Shown: positions 35,995-44,159, counted from the stretch's first letter. The stretch is DNA of 44,265 bases from Marinifilaceae bacterium (GCA_016744515.1 JADGEF010000011.1:1-44265); one strand, 5' to 3'. Notes: a model not told the origin generated them from the sequence alone. Translations and numbers: made by a program.

Positions 35995-37506
35995 TTATGA
36001 TTTTTGCATCTGTTGTTGGAAAGTAATCTCAATAAATTCTGCTGGTCTTGTAATAGCTACCAGTACAGTAATTTTCAGAATCCCTTCAAGTATGTCTTCA
36101 GAAGTCATGGTTTCACCCAATCCTATATGTACACTAAAAGCATCTTCAGGCGAAGCGCCTGCCAAACCTCCTCTTTTCCAAATACCAGTCAGAAAGCTGG
36201 ATATCATCCCCTTCATAGTAACCCAGGTATTGGCAACATTAGATTCAAAGATATAGGCTTTACTTGCAATTTTTATAGACTCCTCAAGCATAATCATTGT
36301 CCTTCTGACATTAATATATCTCCAATCCAAAGAATTCCCATCTAGAGTTCTAGCACCCCACACAAGAGTTCCTTTACCAATAAAAGGACGAATTGCATTA
36401 ATCGACTTTCCATTTAATGGAACATTCAATTCCTCCTGATCATCATGAGTTATATTTAATGCAGGAGATACGACAGCATTCATACTTACATTTGCTGGAG
36501 CTTTCCAAACGCCACGTGTGTTATCAACCATTGTATAGATTCCTGCCATTGCAGATCCTGGAGGCATCAGATTTAATACAGCCTTAATTTTAACAATTAT
36601 GGTTTTAAAGATTGGACTTATCTGTATCAGCATCTTATCTAACAAGGCTTTGTCTGTACTTGAAAGTGTATCATCTGCGATGCGGTTGATTTTCTCTTCT
36701 ATTTCAGTTTTTTTAGCCGCATCAACTTCTCTTCCTTCTGGTATTAAGTCTTCCTTTAAGATGGACTGCAATACATCTTTATTTATTATATTCTCGTAGC
36801 CAAGATCTTTGCCCTGTACAATTGAGGAATTAACCCAAGGGTAATAAGCCGCTCCAAAATCAAGAAAATTGATTCCTATTTGATTTCTAAAATCCAAAAC
36901 ACGATCACCTGCCGGATCTTTTCTATCGCGAAATCCTTCCCATATATCCAAAATTGCAAAACGATTTTTCATCTTACATCCACAATGGCTAAGCATTTTC
37001 TGATGAACTTTCTGACTATTATCTGCATTAAGCAGAGTGGTTTCAGGAATCACAAGTATGGTTGGCTCTTGTTCTTTGATAAGCTGCCGAACACCACTGA
37101 CCATCTTATCCGAATCCAAATCGGTATTATAATCTCCTACAGATACAATATAGCAGGGACCACCGCCATTAGAATAGTACATTAAAATACTGTAATACAA
37201 AATGTACTTTCCTTTATCCTGACTGAGTTTGTAATTTTTATCTCCTAATACAAAATCGGGTTCACCAGCACCCCCTTCGCCCATCTCATTTATTTTGAAA
37301 CCAGGATGTGGGGTTCCTCCAAAATAAGAATGAAACTCTGCCATTGAGGTAATCCTATAGGGCTTGTTTACTAAAGACTTATTTCCATTAATGGCTTTCT
37401 CGGTGTGCCCGATAAACGCTGGAACTGCAGTAGCTACTTCGACTACAGAATTCGGAAAGGCGTTTTTCTCAACGATGTAAACGCCAGGAGTTTTCATTGT
37501 GTTCAT
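35995..37506 (-). CDS. Contractile-tail sheath protein
   Basis: The 503-residue protein opens with MKTPGVYIVEKNAFPNSVVEV and VPAFIGHTEKA, the canonical N-terminus of injection-system sheaths. The C-terminal third contains GKGTLVWGARTLDGNSLDWRYINVRRTMIMLEESIKIASKAYIFESN and a last RPAEFIEITFQQQMQKS, the part that meshes subunits and carries contraction. Length lies within the phage/eCIS sheath range, with a variable middle domain (about 95-330) that would face outward. It is the first gene of a two-gene sheath-tube unit; TAGATTTG (37561-37554, minus strand) fits a -7 element about 50 bp before the start. The reading frame is intact. Function without a local baseplate is unclear. Confidence 0.92.
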   Translation of the reverse strand: MNTMKTPGVYIVEKNAFPNSVVEVATAVPAFIGHTEKAINGNKSLVNKPYRITSMAEFHSYFGGTPHPGFKINEMGEGGAGEPDFVLGDKNYKLSQDKGKYILYYSILMYYSNGGGPCYIVSVGDYNTDLDSDKMVSGVRQLIKEQEPTILVIPETTLLNADNSQKVHQKMLSHCGCKMKNRFAILDIWEGFRDRKDPAGDRVLDFRNQIGINFLDFGAAYYPWVNSSIVQGKDLGYENIINKDVLQSILKEDLIPEGREVDAAKKTEIEEKINRIADDTLSSTDKALLDKMLIQISPIFKTIIVKIKAVLNLMPPGSAMAGIYTMVDNTRGVWKAPANVSMNAVVSPALNITHDDQEELNVPLNGKSINAIRPFIGKGTLVWGARTLDGNSLDWRYINVRRTMIMLEESIKIASKAYIFESNVANTWVTMKGMISSFLTGIWKRGGLAGASPEDAFSVHIGLGETMTSEDILEGILKITVLVAITRPAEFIEITFQQQMQKS

Positions 37507-37553
37507 AGAATGATAATTTATTTACCATAAAAGTAAAAAGATTCTTCAATAAA

Positions 37554-37561
37554 CAAATCTA
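37554..37561 (-). promoter_or_regulatory. Possible -7 element for the sheath-tube unit
   Basis: Read on the minus strand this is TAGATTTG, an exact match to TAnnTTTG, 48 bp before the sheath start codon. The expected -33 TTTG is not conserved (AATG at that spacing), so only half of the promoter is supported. Confidence 0.35.
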
Positions 37562-37613
37562 TTTAATGTCAACATAGTTTCCATTTTGAATAAAAAATAT
37601 TTTCACATAGACC

Positions 37614-38411
37614 TTATGTATTCCTCAGCTGACTGACTACACTCATAAACTTATTCAATCTCTCATTAGAAATAGGATTCATCCAGTAACCCGCTTCCTT
37701 AAAGTGAGATCCCACAATAAAGGCATTAGCGAATGTCCAGTATTCTGAAATATTATCATCTGTAATTCCAGAACCAATCAATATGGGTTTACTTACTAAA
37801 TCCTTCAAAGCGTCTAACTCTCGAATATCAACCACTTTTCCTGTAGACGATCCTGTAATAATGAGACCATCGCTTAAGAAAAACTCAGCCGCATGAGCCG
37901 TTTCTACAATATCGACATCCGAGGTAATGGCATGAGAGCTGTGCTTCTTTTTAATGTCAGTAAAAACCTTCACCTTATCTGCATCAATCATTTTTCGATA
38001 TCGCATTAGCTCTCCAGCACAGGAATCGATATAGCCCTCATCGGCTACATGTCCAAAAACAAAACCTTCTGCACGAATAAAATCTAAATCAGCGGCCTTA
38101 GCAACTGCCAAAGCTTCCATATTTGCACCTGCTAAAATCTGAATCCCTATAGGCAAGCAGACCGCTTCACGTATAGCCTTAGCTACTACTGTCATTCCTG
38201 CAATTATTTCTGGTCCAACAAAACCTTTCATATAAGGTACATCGTGCATGTTCTCAATAATTATAGCATCGAGCTTCGCATTTTCGTATTGCTTGGCTTC
38301 TTTTACTGCCAAAACAGAAATGTCTCTCAAACTCATTTTATGATTCGGTGTGCCAGGTAATGCCTGCACATGAATCATTCCTATGACCGATTTTTTTTCT
38401 AAAAACTGCAT
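37614..38411 (-). CDS. BtpA/SgcQ-family TIM-barrel protein
   Basis: I choose the ATG at 38411, giving 265 residues starting MQFLEKKSVIGMIHVQALPG. An upstream in-frame ATG at 38444 would add 11 residues not expected in the family. Landmarks: VIGMIHVQALPGTP, DAIIIENMHDVPYMKG, GIQILAGANMEALAVAKAADLDFIRAEGF, and a phosphate-binding-like ILIGSGITDDNISEYW, all typical of BtpA. BtpA was named for photosystem I accumulation in cyanobacteria, but homologues are common in non-photosynthetic bacteria and SgcQ relatives are linked to sugar metabolism. Its role here is unknown. It lies upstream of the sheath gene on the same strand with a 107-bp gap. Confidence 0.85.
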   Translation of the reverse strand: MQFLEKKSVIGMIHVQALPGTPNHKMSLRDISVLAVKEAKQYENAKLDAIIIENMHDVPYMKGFVGPEIIAGMTVVAKAIREAVCLPIGIQILAGANMEALAVAKAADLDFIRAEGFVFGHVADEGYIDSCAGELMRYRKMIDADKVKVFTDIKKKHSSHAITSDVDIVETAHAAEFFLSDGLIITGSSTGKVVDIRELDALKDLVSKPILIGSGITDDNISEYWTFANAFIVGSHFKEAGYWMNPISNERLNKFMSVVSQLRNT

Positions 38412-38552
38412 TATTCTCTCTTTATATTTTAAGCCTAAAGGCAAAAAAATGGAAACTCTAGCTAATGAGCTTTGAAATGATCAACTTACATATTAAAAGA
38501 TTCAATTCATTATCTTATTATCAAATCAACACATCTTCTCATCATTCTATTA

Positions 38553-39557
38553 CTACTGCCCCAGTATCTGGAAAAGCTCATCTAACTTAGGCGTTAAGAT
38601 GATTTCTGTACGACGATTCTTACTTCGACCTTCGGCACTTGCATTGGTGCCAATTGGCAAATATTTACTTCTACCGGCAACAGTCATCCTCTGTGGGTTA
38701 ATGCCTTTATTCAAACTTAAGATTCGAACAATAGATGTTGCTCGTTTTACACTCAAATCCCAATTGTCTTTTAAATCACCACTCCCTTTATAAGGTACAT
38801 TATCGGTGTGACCCTCAATCACAATATTGATATCTTTATTTGTAGACAAAACCTGAGCCAATTGCTTTAAGGCTTGTGCACCACGAACATCAACTGTATA
38901 GCTTCCTGATTTGAAAAGCAACTTTTCATCCATTGACACATACACCTTCCCGTTTCGATTAGAGATGCTCAATCCTTTATTATCGAATCCTGTTAAAGCA
39001 TTCATCACCTTATTTTTCAAGGCCATTACAGCTTCATCTTTCTTAGCAAGTGCTCTTTCTAGTTCAAGTAGATGCTTATCTCGTCGACCAATTTCATTTT
39101 GCAGATCATCTAACTTTTTCAATCTACGTTTCAAATCCTGCTCTAAACGCATCACTTCATCTTCGCGCAAATTCAAATTATCCTGAGTTTTATGAATCTG
39201 ATCTAGCAAGGTTTTAGATTCCCTAGCACTACCCTTTTGCTGTTTTGCCAACTGCCTAAGCAAATCCTCTTGATTTTGTTCACAACGTTTTAATTGTGCT
39301 TTACTTTTTAATAATCGCTCAGCATTTTCGTTAAATTCGGCCTCAGCTCGCTTGTATTTATCTTCTAGAACGTCAAACTTTCCTTCCAACTCAGCATTAC
39401 TTTCAGTAAGTAATCTATTGGCATCTTTAAGTTCCTCATATTTTTTCTGATTTTCATTTGCTCTCGACTCCAAGGTCTGATATTGACGTGCTGGCACACA
39501 TGAGAAAAGGACTCCTCCTGTTACAAGAACAAATAAAAACTGCTTAATTCTTTTCAT
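38553..39557 (-). CDS. OmpA-family lipoprotein with long coiled coil
   Basis: The 334-residue protein starts with a lipoprotein signal (FLFVLVTGGVLFSC, lipidated Cys20). A charged, heptad-rich segment (about 27-185) predicts a long coiled coil. A C-terminal OmpA-like peptidoglycan-binding domain (about 205-330) follows, with DINIVIEGHTDNVPY and NWDLSVKRATSIVRIL. It probably tethers the outer membrane to the cell wall over a defined distance. The lack of a barrel sets it apart from classical OmpA. It stands between dxs (divergent) and the BtpA-like gene; a link to the nearby sheath-tube pair is conceivable but unsupported. Confidence 0.9.
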   Translation of the reverse strand: MKRIKQFLFVLVTGGVLFSCVPARQYQTLESRANENQKKYEELKDANRLLTESNAELEGKFDVLEDKYKRAEAEFNENAERLLKSKAQLKRCEQNQEDLLRQLAKQQKGSARESKTLLDQIHKTQDNLNLREDEVMRLEQDLKRRLKKLDDLQNEIGRRDKHLLELERALAKKDEAVMALKNKVMNALTGFDNKGLSISNRNGKVYVSMDEKLLFKSGSYTVDVRGAQALKQLAQVLSTNKDINIVIEGHTDNVPYKGSGDLKDNWDLSVKRATSIVRILSLNKGINPQRMTVAGRSKYLPIGTNASAEGRSKNRRTEIILTPKLDELFQILGQ

Positions 39558-39775
39558 ATCTTAATTATCAATTAATTACCTAACTAGTGTTCATCAACAC
39601 ATTGCTTAACGGAATTTCAAAAACAAATATAAAGAGAGTAAAACTGAATCACAATACAAATCCTCTTTTAGCTTAATTTTCTCATGTCAGATTCTTAACT
39701 TTATAATACTTATGATAAATATCTATTTATACCCTATCCAAAATTGGCTTTACTGTGTGATTGCTCAATTTTTCC

Positions 39776-39783
39776 TATCTTCG
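39776..39783 (+). promoter_or_regulatory. Possible -7 element for dxs
   Basis: TATCTTCG differs from TAnnTTTG at one base and lies 68 bp before the dxs start. TGTG at 39754-39757 is a weak -33 candidate (18-bp spacing). The rest of the 293-bp gap with the OmpA gene shows nothing else I can support. Confidence 0.3.
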
Positions 39784-39850
39784 TCCTCTAGATCCTTTTT
39801 TAAAATTGGACCAAAATTCGATCAACAATATATTATAAACTGAGTAACAA

Positions 39851-41770
39851 ATGACAAAGTCTGAAAAACCATTATTGGATCAAATTAACTTTCCATCCGA
39901 CCTAAAAAAGGTTTCGGAAGATGATCTAATTCAAGTTTGTACAGAGCTTCGTCAGGAGATTATTGAGCAGGTTTCTTGTAATCCAGGTCATTTTGGAGCG
40001 AGCCTTGGTGTTGTTGAACTAAGTGTTGCATTACACTACGTTTTAAATACACCTTACGATAATTTGATATGGGATGTTGGACACCAAGCATACGGACATA
40101 AAATCTTAACTGGGAGAAAAGATCTTTTTCATACCAACAGAAAATATAAAGGTATTAGCGGATTCCCAAATCGTGGTGAAAGCGAATACGATGCTTTCAC
40201 TGTGGGGCATTCTTCAACGTCGATTTCAGCTGCACTTGGCATGGCTGTTTCAGCTCAATTAAGTGATGAAAAAGATAGGAAAACAGTTGCTGTAATTGGC
40301 GATGGTTCGATGACTGCTGGCTTAGCCTTTGAAGGCTTAAACAATGCGGCTACAAACAATGCAGATTTATTGGTAATTTTAAATGATAACAATATGGCTA
40401 TTGACCCTAACGTGGGTGGATTGAGCGAATATTTGTTAGACATTACGACTTCTCAAACATATAATAAAGTAAAAGATGATGTTTGGCGTTTTCTTGGAAA
40501 ATTTAACCGAGTAAACCCCAATACTCAAAAAATATTTCAGAAAGTAGAACACGGTATCAAGACCATTCTACTGAAACAAAGTAATTTATTTGAGGCTTTA
40601 AACTTCAGATACTTTGGCCCTGTTGATGGGCACAATGTAAATCATATGGTTAAAGTATTGAGTGATTTACAAAAAATACCTGGACCAAAAATTCTACATT
40701 GTATCACAAAAAAAGGAAAAGGTTTCGGTCCTGCCGAGCTTAATCAAACCTACTGGCATGCTCCTGCTAAATTTGATGCGGACACAGGCGAAATTCTTCA
40801 GAAGAAATCAGATACACCTCAAATTCCAAAATTTCAGGAGGTTTTTGGAAATACACTTGTTGAGTTGGCTGAACAAAATGAAAAAATTGTAGGTATTACG
40901 CCTGCTATGCCAACGGGTTCGTCATTGAATATCATGATGAAAAAAATGCCCGATAGAGCTTTTGATGTTGGAATAGCCGAGCAACATGCTGTGACTTTTG
41001 CTGGAGGATTAGCAGCTAAAGGAAAGATTCCTTTTTGTGCAATATATTCTACATTTATGCAACGTGCCTACGATCAGGTTATTCATGATGTTGCTTTGCA
41101 AAATGTAGATGTGGTATTCTGTTTAGACAGAGGTGGTCTAGTTGGTGCTGATGGTGCAACACATCATGGGGTATACGACTTAGCTTTTTTTAGATGTATT
41201 CCTAATATGACGATTTCTTCGCCACTAAATGAAGAAGATTTACGCAACCTAATGTACACCGCTCAGTTGGGTGGCAAGGGTGCTTTTTCTATTCGATACC
41301 CTCGTGGTAATGGTCGTGAAATAAATTGGAAAACACCATTTAAAGAAATTGTAGTTGGTAAAGGTCAACAGTTAAAAGTCGGTAAAGATCTTGCCATTCT
41401 TTCTATAGGGCCAATCGGTATGCTAGCAAGTGATGCCATAGAAGAACTTGAGAAAGAAGGGCATTCTATCGCACATTACGATATGCGTTTTCTTAAACCT
41501 ATTGATGAAGAAATACTGCATGAAGTATTTAAAAATCATAAGAATATCATTACTATTGAAGATGGTTCTATCATTGGTGGCTTAGGCTCAGCAGTCATAG
41601 AATTTATGAGTGACAACAGCTATGCTTCTAAAGTTAAACGACTTGGTGTGCCTGATAAATGGATTGAACATGGTAGCCAAGAAGAGCTTTATAAAGAATG
41701 TGGTTTTGATAAGGAGGGTACTATGAAGGCAAGTAAGGAGCTTCTTAGGAAGCATTACGGTATAACATGA
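39851..41770 (+). CDS. dxs: 1-deoxy-D-xylulose-5-phosphate synthase
   Basis: The 639-residue transketolase-like enzyme has the thiamine-diphosphate motif from GDGSMTAG (150-157) to NDNNMAI (178-184) and the N-terminal [21 protein letters not shown]. The pyrimidine-binding domain has [17 protein letters not shown] and [14 protein letters not shown], and a C-terminal transketolase domain follows. It condenses pyruvate and glyceraldehyde 3-phosphate in the first step of the MEP isoprenoid pathway. It is the last intact housekeeping gene before the damaged, element-rich region. Confidence 0.97.
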   Translation: MTKSEKPLLDQINFPSDLKKVSEDDLIQVCTELRQEIIEQVSCNPGHFGASLGVVELSVALHYVLNTPYDNLIWDVGHQAYGHKILTGRKDLFHTNRKYKGISGFPNRGESEYDAFTVGHSSTSISAALGMAVSAQLSDEKDRKTVAVIGDGSMTAGLAFEGLNNAATNNADLLVILNDNNMAIDPNVGGLSEYLLDITTSQTYNKVKDDVWRFLGKFNRVNPNTQKIFQKVEHGIKTILLKQSNLFEALNFRYFGPVDGHNVNHMVKVLSDLQKIPGPKILHCITKKGKGFGPAELNQTYWHAPAKFDADTGEILQKKSDTPQIPKFQEVFGNTLVELAEQNEKIVGITPAMPTGSSLNIMMKKMPDRAFDVGIAEQHAVTFAGGLAAKGKIPFCAIYSTFMQRAYDQVIHDVALQNVDVVFCLDRGGLVGADGATHHGVYDLAFFRCIPNMTISSPLNEEDLRNLMYTAQLGGKGAFSIRYPRGNGREINWKTPFKEIVVGKGQQLKVGKDLAILSIGPIGMLASDAIEELEKEGHSIAHYDMRFLKPIDEEILHEVFKNHKNIITIEDGSIIGGLGSAVIEFMSDNSYASKVKRLGVPDKWIEHGSQEELYKECGFDKEGTMKASKELLRKHYGIT

Positions 41771-42056
41771 TTGTTTTGTATTTTACAACTCTTGATTTTC
41801 AGGCTGATGTGATTGTGTTGTAGTCATGTTATTTCTTAACAGTTCCTTAGCTAAAGAAATTTAAGAACAGAATTGATATAGAAGAATTAGACGATACTGG
41901 TTTTATTTTAAGACGTTAGAGTTATTGTAGGTAAAGGGCTTGCGGTGGAGTTAAAATATACGGTGGTATCTCCTTTTAATAAATCTGAATCTATAAATTT
42001 TCAGTTTTCAAACTTAGATTTCTATTGGTGGAGACAGCTGCTTTAGGTAACAAATG

Positions 42057-42075
42057 CCTACTGGCTGTGAAACCT
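42057..42075. repeat. Left copy of a 19-bp direct repeat flanking hipBA
   Basis: CCTACTGGCTGTGAAACCT matches CCTATTGGCTGTGAAACCT at 43727-43745 with one difference, in the same orientation, 1.67 kb apart. The right copy lies at the 3' edge of the RNase III homology. The pair brackets the whole hipBA/IS3 unit. Confidence 0.65.
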
Positions 42076-42180
42076 TTAAAGATAAAAAGTAAAAAGGATG
42101 AGGTTAAAAAACAGTGGAGCAGCCAGCAGTATTTTGGAAACCCCTGACGGACTTTTTGCAGCAGCCCAAGAAGAGAATGA

Positions 42181-42194
42181 AATGTCTACCTTTC
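42181..42194. repeat. Left copy of the 14-bp repeat AATGTCTACCTTTC
   Basis: The same 14 bases occur at 42637-42650 in the same orientation, at the left boundary of the IS3-type remnant. The two copies bracket the 3' hipA fragment. They may be copies of an IS end. Confidence 0.6.
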
Positions 42195-42199
42195 TGAAT

Positions 42200-42631
42200 T
42201 CAAATTTTATTTAAGCGATTAAAAGTCTTTTCAATTTCGAAAATTAGTTGTTTTGAGATTCCACAATTTTGAGATAAACCTCTCCATTGAGAAATCGCTT
42301 CTTTTACTTGTTCCAGAATTGCTTCAGGCTTCTTAAGTCCAAAATGATTTGCCAATTTCAATAAATGCGTTTCTCCAGGATTTTTACTTTCACCTGCAAT
42401 CATCGTATTATGCAAACCATAAGCCGAAGTGGAATAAGTTAGGTCATAAGCTGGTGCCATTTTCCAATTTCCCTGAACATCCATTAAAAAAGAAAAGTTT
42501 TTAGAGTGATCGTCTCTATTATGAGCATAAACGTTAAAGACTGCCAAGCGGAATATTTTCTCGTAAGCATTCACATGCCTTTCCAAGCGAAAAGCACAAT
42601 CCATCAGGTGCCCATAATCCATTGTACTCAT
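42200..42631 (-). pseudogene. hipA: HipA-family kinase toxin, C-terminal fragment
   Basis: The 143-residue frame corresponds to the last third of a HipA-like serine/threonine kinase. It begins near MSTMDYGHLMD and contains the catalytic-loop segment YAHNRDDHSKNFSFLMD and the metal-site region MAPAYDLTYS. It ends naturally at 42200. It lies in the same frame as the N-terminal fragment at 42803-43369 but is cut from it by an IS3-type remnant and a loss of roughly 80 residues, including much of the ATP-binding lobe. Without that part it cannot be an active kinase. Whether it is still translated from the internal ATG is unknown. Confidence 0.85.
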
Positions 42632-42636
42632 TCTGG

Positions 42637-42840
42637 AATGTCTACCTTTCGTGTGACGTTTTTTTTAAGTCCATAAATTTATATTTTTGAATTATGGGAA
42701 ATAAATATGAGAATGATTTTAAGGTCATGATAGTTGAGCTATTAAAATCAGGAAGAACCGCTAAAGAACTTAGTGATGAATACGGTATTAATGACGGAAT
42801 AATCAGGCGTTGGAGAAGAGAGTATGAATCAATTCATTAG
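42637..42840 (+). mobile_element. IS3-family insertion sequence remnant (left end and start of orfA)
   Basis: About 204 bp of foreign sequence interrupts hipA. It comprises a 57-bp leader, as expected for an IS3 left end before orfA, and the first 48 codons of an orfA-type transposase. The rest of the element, including orfB and the right end, is missing. The left boundary is set by the 14-bp repeat at 42637 and the right by resumption of hipA sequence at about 42841. Exact terminal repeats cannot be confirmed without another copy. Confidence 0.65.
42694..42840 (+). pseudogene. IS3-type transposase OrfA, truncated N-terminal fragment
   Basis: The 48-residue frame (too short for most gene finders) reads MGNKYENDFKVMIVELLKSG, RTAKELSDEYGINDGIIRRW and RREYESIH before a stop. 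This is the helix-turn-helix of IS3-family OrfA, which normally runs to about 90-100 residues and frameshifts into OrfB. The stop lies at the junction with hipA sequence, so the gene is broken by deletion rather than complete. It runs opposite to hipA. Confidence 0.8.
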
Positions 42841-43369
42841 TTTGCTTCTTAAATCCCACCAAAATCTTAGGACTAGATCCTCCTGAATATCCACCTAAGG
42901 TAAAAAGCTCTTCTATCATTTCTGTACTCTCCCCTTTGAGAACATGCGCCATCTCTTTCGCAATGACATCCAATTCCAGTTGCTTTTTAAAATCATAATT
43001 TCCATCCTGTTGCGGCAGGTAAGATAACGCTCCCATGCCAGTATCTCCAACATAAGCCAACCTATCTAAAGGTGTCAATCTGTTTATATCAATTCCTTTT
43101 GAGCTTAGACTACGATCCAACAACAATCTTCCCCAACCATCGGGCAACGAATCGTTAAAAACACCATAAAGTCCATCAAATGTATCTTTCTCTGCATTTG
43201 TAATTTCGCCTGCACAGGGTAGTGTTATAGGGGAAATATTCAATCCTGTTTTCAAAAAATCTAAATGATATCTAAAATAGATCTTACGATTATTCAAAAC
43301 CAGCTCACCTACTTCGTATGAGTGACCTTCTAAATTAAGCGTTACAAGTATATTTTTTGTCTCGTTCAT
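42803..43369 (-). pseudogene. hipA: HipA-family kinase toxin, N-terminal fragment
   Basis: The 188-residue frame starts 3 bp after hipB and carries the HipA N-terminal domain (SPITLPCAGEITN, FDGLYGVFNDSLPDGWGRLLLDRSLSSKG, LTPLDRLAYVGDTGMGALSY) and the P-loop-like GGYSGGSSPKILVGF. Then it runs into antisense IS3 sequence (last dozen residues, TNELIHTLFSNA) and stops. The catalytic half is separate at 42200-42631. HipA toxins phosphorylate glutamyl-tRNA synthetase or other targets and are neutralised by HipB; this split copy has lost the middle of the kinase and is probably inactive as a toxin, though the fragment may still bind HipB. Confidence 0.85.
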
Positions 43370-43372
43370 GTT

Positions 43373-43651
43373 TTAAGGTTTTGTGGTAAACAGTTTTTCA
43401 ATGTCAGATTCATCTTCTGTTATTTGAAAAACAGCCTCAAAATCACCCAAATGATTCGTCAGGTGTGCCAATTTGAGAAGTGATTCCAAAGAAATCTGTC
43501 CTGTCCCTTCAAAACGTTTTAAACTACCCAATGAGACTCCCGATCGCTCAGCCATTTCAACTTGTGAAATCTTTAGGTGTTTACGCAAAGCCTTATGGCG
43601 TTCTGCCAAAGCTTTACCAATATCTGTTGGTGTTGATAATAGTGAATACAT
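43373..43651 (-). CDS. hipB: HipB-like Xre-family antitoxin / repressor
   Basis: The 92-residue protein has an Xre/Cro-type helix-turn-helix (about 17-65; HLKISQVEMAERSGVSLGSLKRFEGTGQISLESLLKLAHL) and a short acidic C-terminal tail (FQITEDESDIEKLF), as in HipB-like antitoxins. The stop is 3 bp from the hipA start, the usual tight antitoxin-toxin operon. It represses the operon and neutralises HipA. It is intact although its toxin is broken. A perfect 16-bp palindrome and a related half-site lie just upstream and are its likely operators. Confidence 0.88.
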   Translation of the reverse strand: MYSLLSTPTDIGKALAERHKALRKHLKISQVEMAERSGVSLGSLKRFEGTGQISLESLLKLAHLTNHLGDFEAVFQITEDESDIEKLFTTKP

Positions 43652-43660
43652 ACAGCTTAA

Positions 43661-43710
43661 ATATTAGCTAAAGACACGTATTTTCATGCGAAAAAGCTAA
43701 TATATTAGCT
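43661..43710 (-). promoter_or_regulatory. Probable hipBA operator: perfect 16-bp palindrome plus related site
   Basis: AGCTAATATATTAGCT (43695-43710) is a perfect palindrome. The related word ATATTAGCTAA appears at 43661-43671, only 10 bp before the hipB start codon, and again within the palindrome's right half (43703-43713). Two such sites about 37 bp apart upstream of an Xre-type repressor fit cooperative autoregulation. The far site touches the end of the RNase III fragment. Confidence 0.65.
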
Positions 43711-44007
43711 AATGGCTTTATTAAAACCTATTGGCTGTGAAACCTCTTTATCTAATCCTATTGTAACAGCCAACTTGTTTAATGATTCACGACTAACAAT
43801 TTTTGATCGAATTTGAGTAAGAAAGTCCTCACTCTTATTGGGAAAGTATTTGTAAAGAACATCAGCAATAATAGATCCTAAAATGGCATCTCCTAAAAAC
43901 TCGAGACGCTCATTACTCATAGGGGCTCCATTCTCACATGGAACAGATGCTGATTTATGTACAAGTGCTAACTCACACAAGTCAATTCTATTAGACGTAA
44001 AGCCCAA
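43705..44007 (-). pseudogene. rnc: Ribonuclease III, internal fragment
   Basis: The 100-residue frame carries the RNase III signature NERLEFLGDAILGSIIADVLY and the surrounding LALVHKSAS and FLTQIRSKIVSRESLNKLAVTIGLDK. It has lost the first 30 or so residues normal in Bacteroidota RNase III and all sequence after about DKEVSQPI, including the rest of the nuclease domain and the whole double-stranded RNA-binding domain. The best start is a TTG at the exact point where IS30-type sequence begins, so there is no natural start. It is a leftover, and a full rnc should exist elsewhere because the gene is normally kept. Confidence 0.85.
43727..43745. repeat. Right copy of a 19-bp direct repeat flanking hipBA
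   Basis: CCTATTGGCTGTGAAACCT matches the copy at 42057-42075 at 18 of 19 positions in the same orientation. It lies at the point where homology to RNase III fades, just upstream of the hipBA operator. Confidence 0.65.
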
Positions 44008-44159
44008 AAGATAGTGACTTTACAAAGATTACAGAACTAAGAATTAAAGAGATTGAAAAAATACTAAACACCAGACCTAAAAAAAGATTTGACTATGAAA
44101 ATCCTATATTTATAATGAAGAAATTATTATTTAACGCAGAGGTTGCATTTATGAGTTGA
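44007..44159 (+). pseudogene. IS30-family transposase, C-terminal fragment
   Basis: The open stretch reads KDSDFTKITELRIKEIEKIL and goes on through NTRPKKRFDYENPIF to NAEVAFMS and a stop at 44157-44159. This is the end of an IS30-type DDE transposase, where a LNxRPRKRxxxxxP element after the catalytic Glu is diagnostic. The catalytic residues upstream are missing because the sequence changes abruptly into the RNase III fragment (opposite strand) at about 44007. The remaining 106 bp to the window edge probably hold the IS right end; I see no gene there. Confidence 0.8.

Larger units (their letters stand above)
41771..42199. other. Gene-free scar region between dxs and hipA fragment
   Basis: No intact gene is visible. 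Short open stretches exist on the plus strand, for example 42094-42213 (reading SGAASSILETPDGLFAAAQE before a stop), but I recognise no protein. The word CCTACTGGCTGTGAAACCT (42057-42075) is an 18/19 match to a site beside the RNase III fragment. A 14-bp word at 42181-42194 recurs at the IS3-type remnant. The region looks like remnants of past insertions and deletions. Confidence 0.5.

Noticed and set aside
37614..39557. BtpA-like and OmpA-like genes as part of the contractile system
   Set aside because: Both belong to families with independent functions and are separated from the sheath gene by normal gaps; adjacency alone is not enough.
41948..41990. Short stretch reading ELKYTVVSPFNKSES, reminiscent of the start of Bacteroidota HU-like DNA-binding proteins
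   Set aside because: Only about 15 residues fit, there is no proper start codon and the frame ends soon; chance similarity cannot be excluded.
43473..43671. Plus-strand open frames opposite hipB
   Set aside because: They are antisense to a clear helix-turn-helix gene and have no features of their own.
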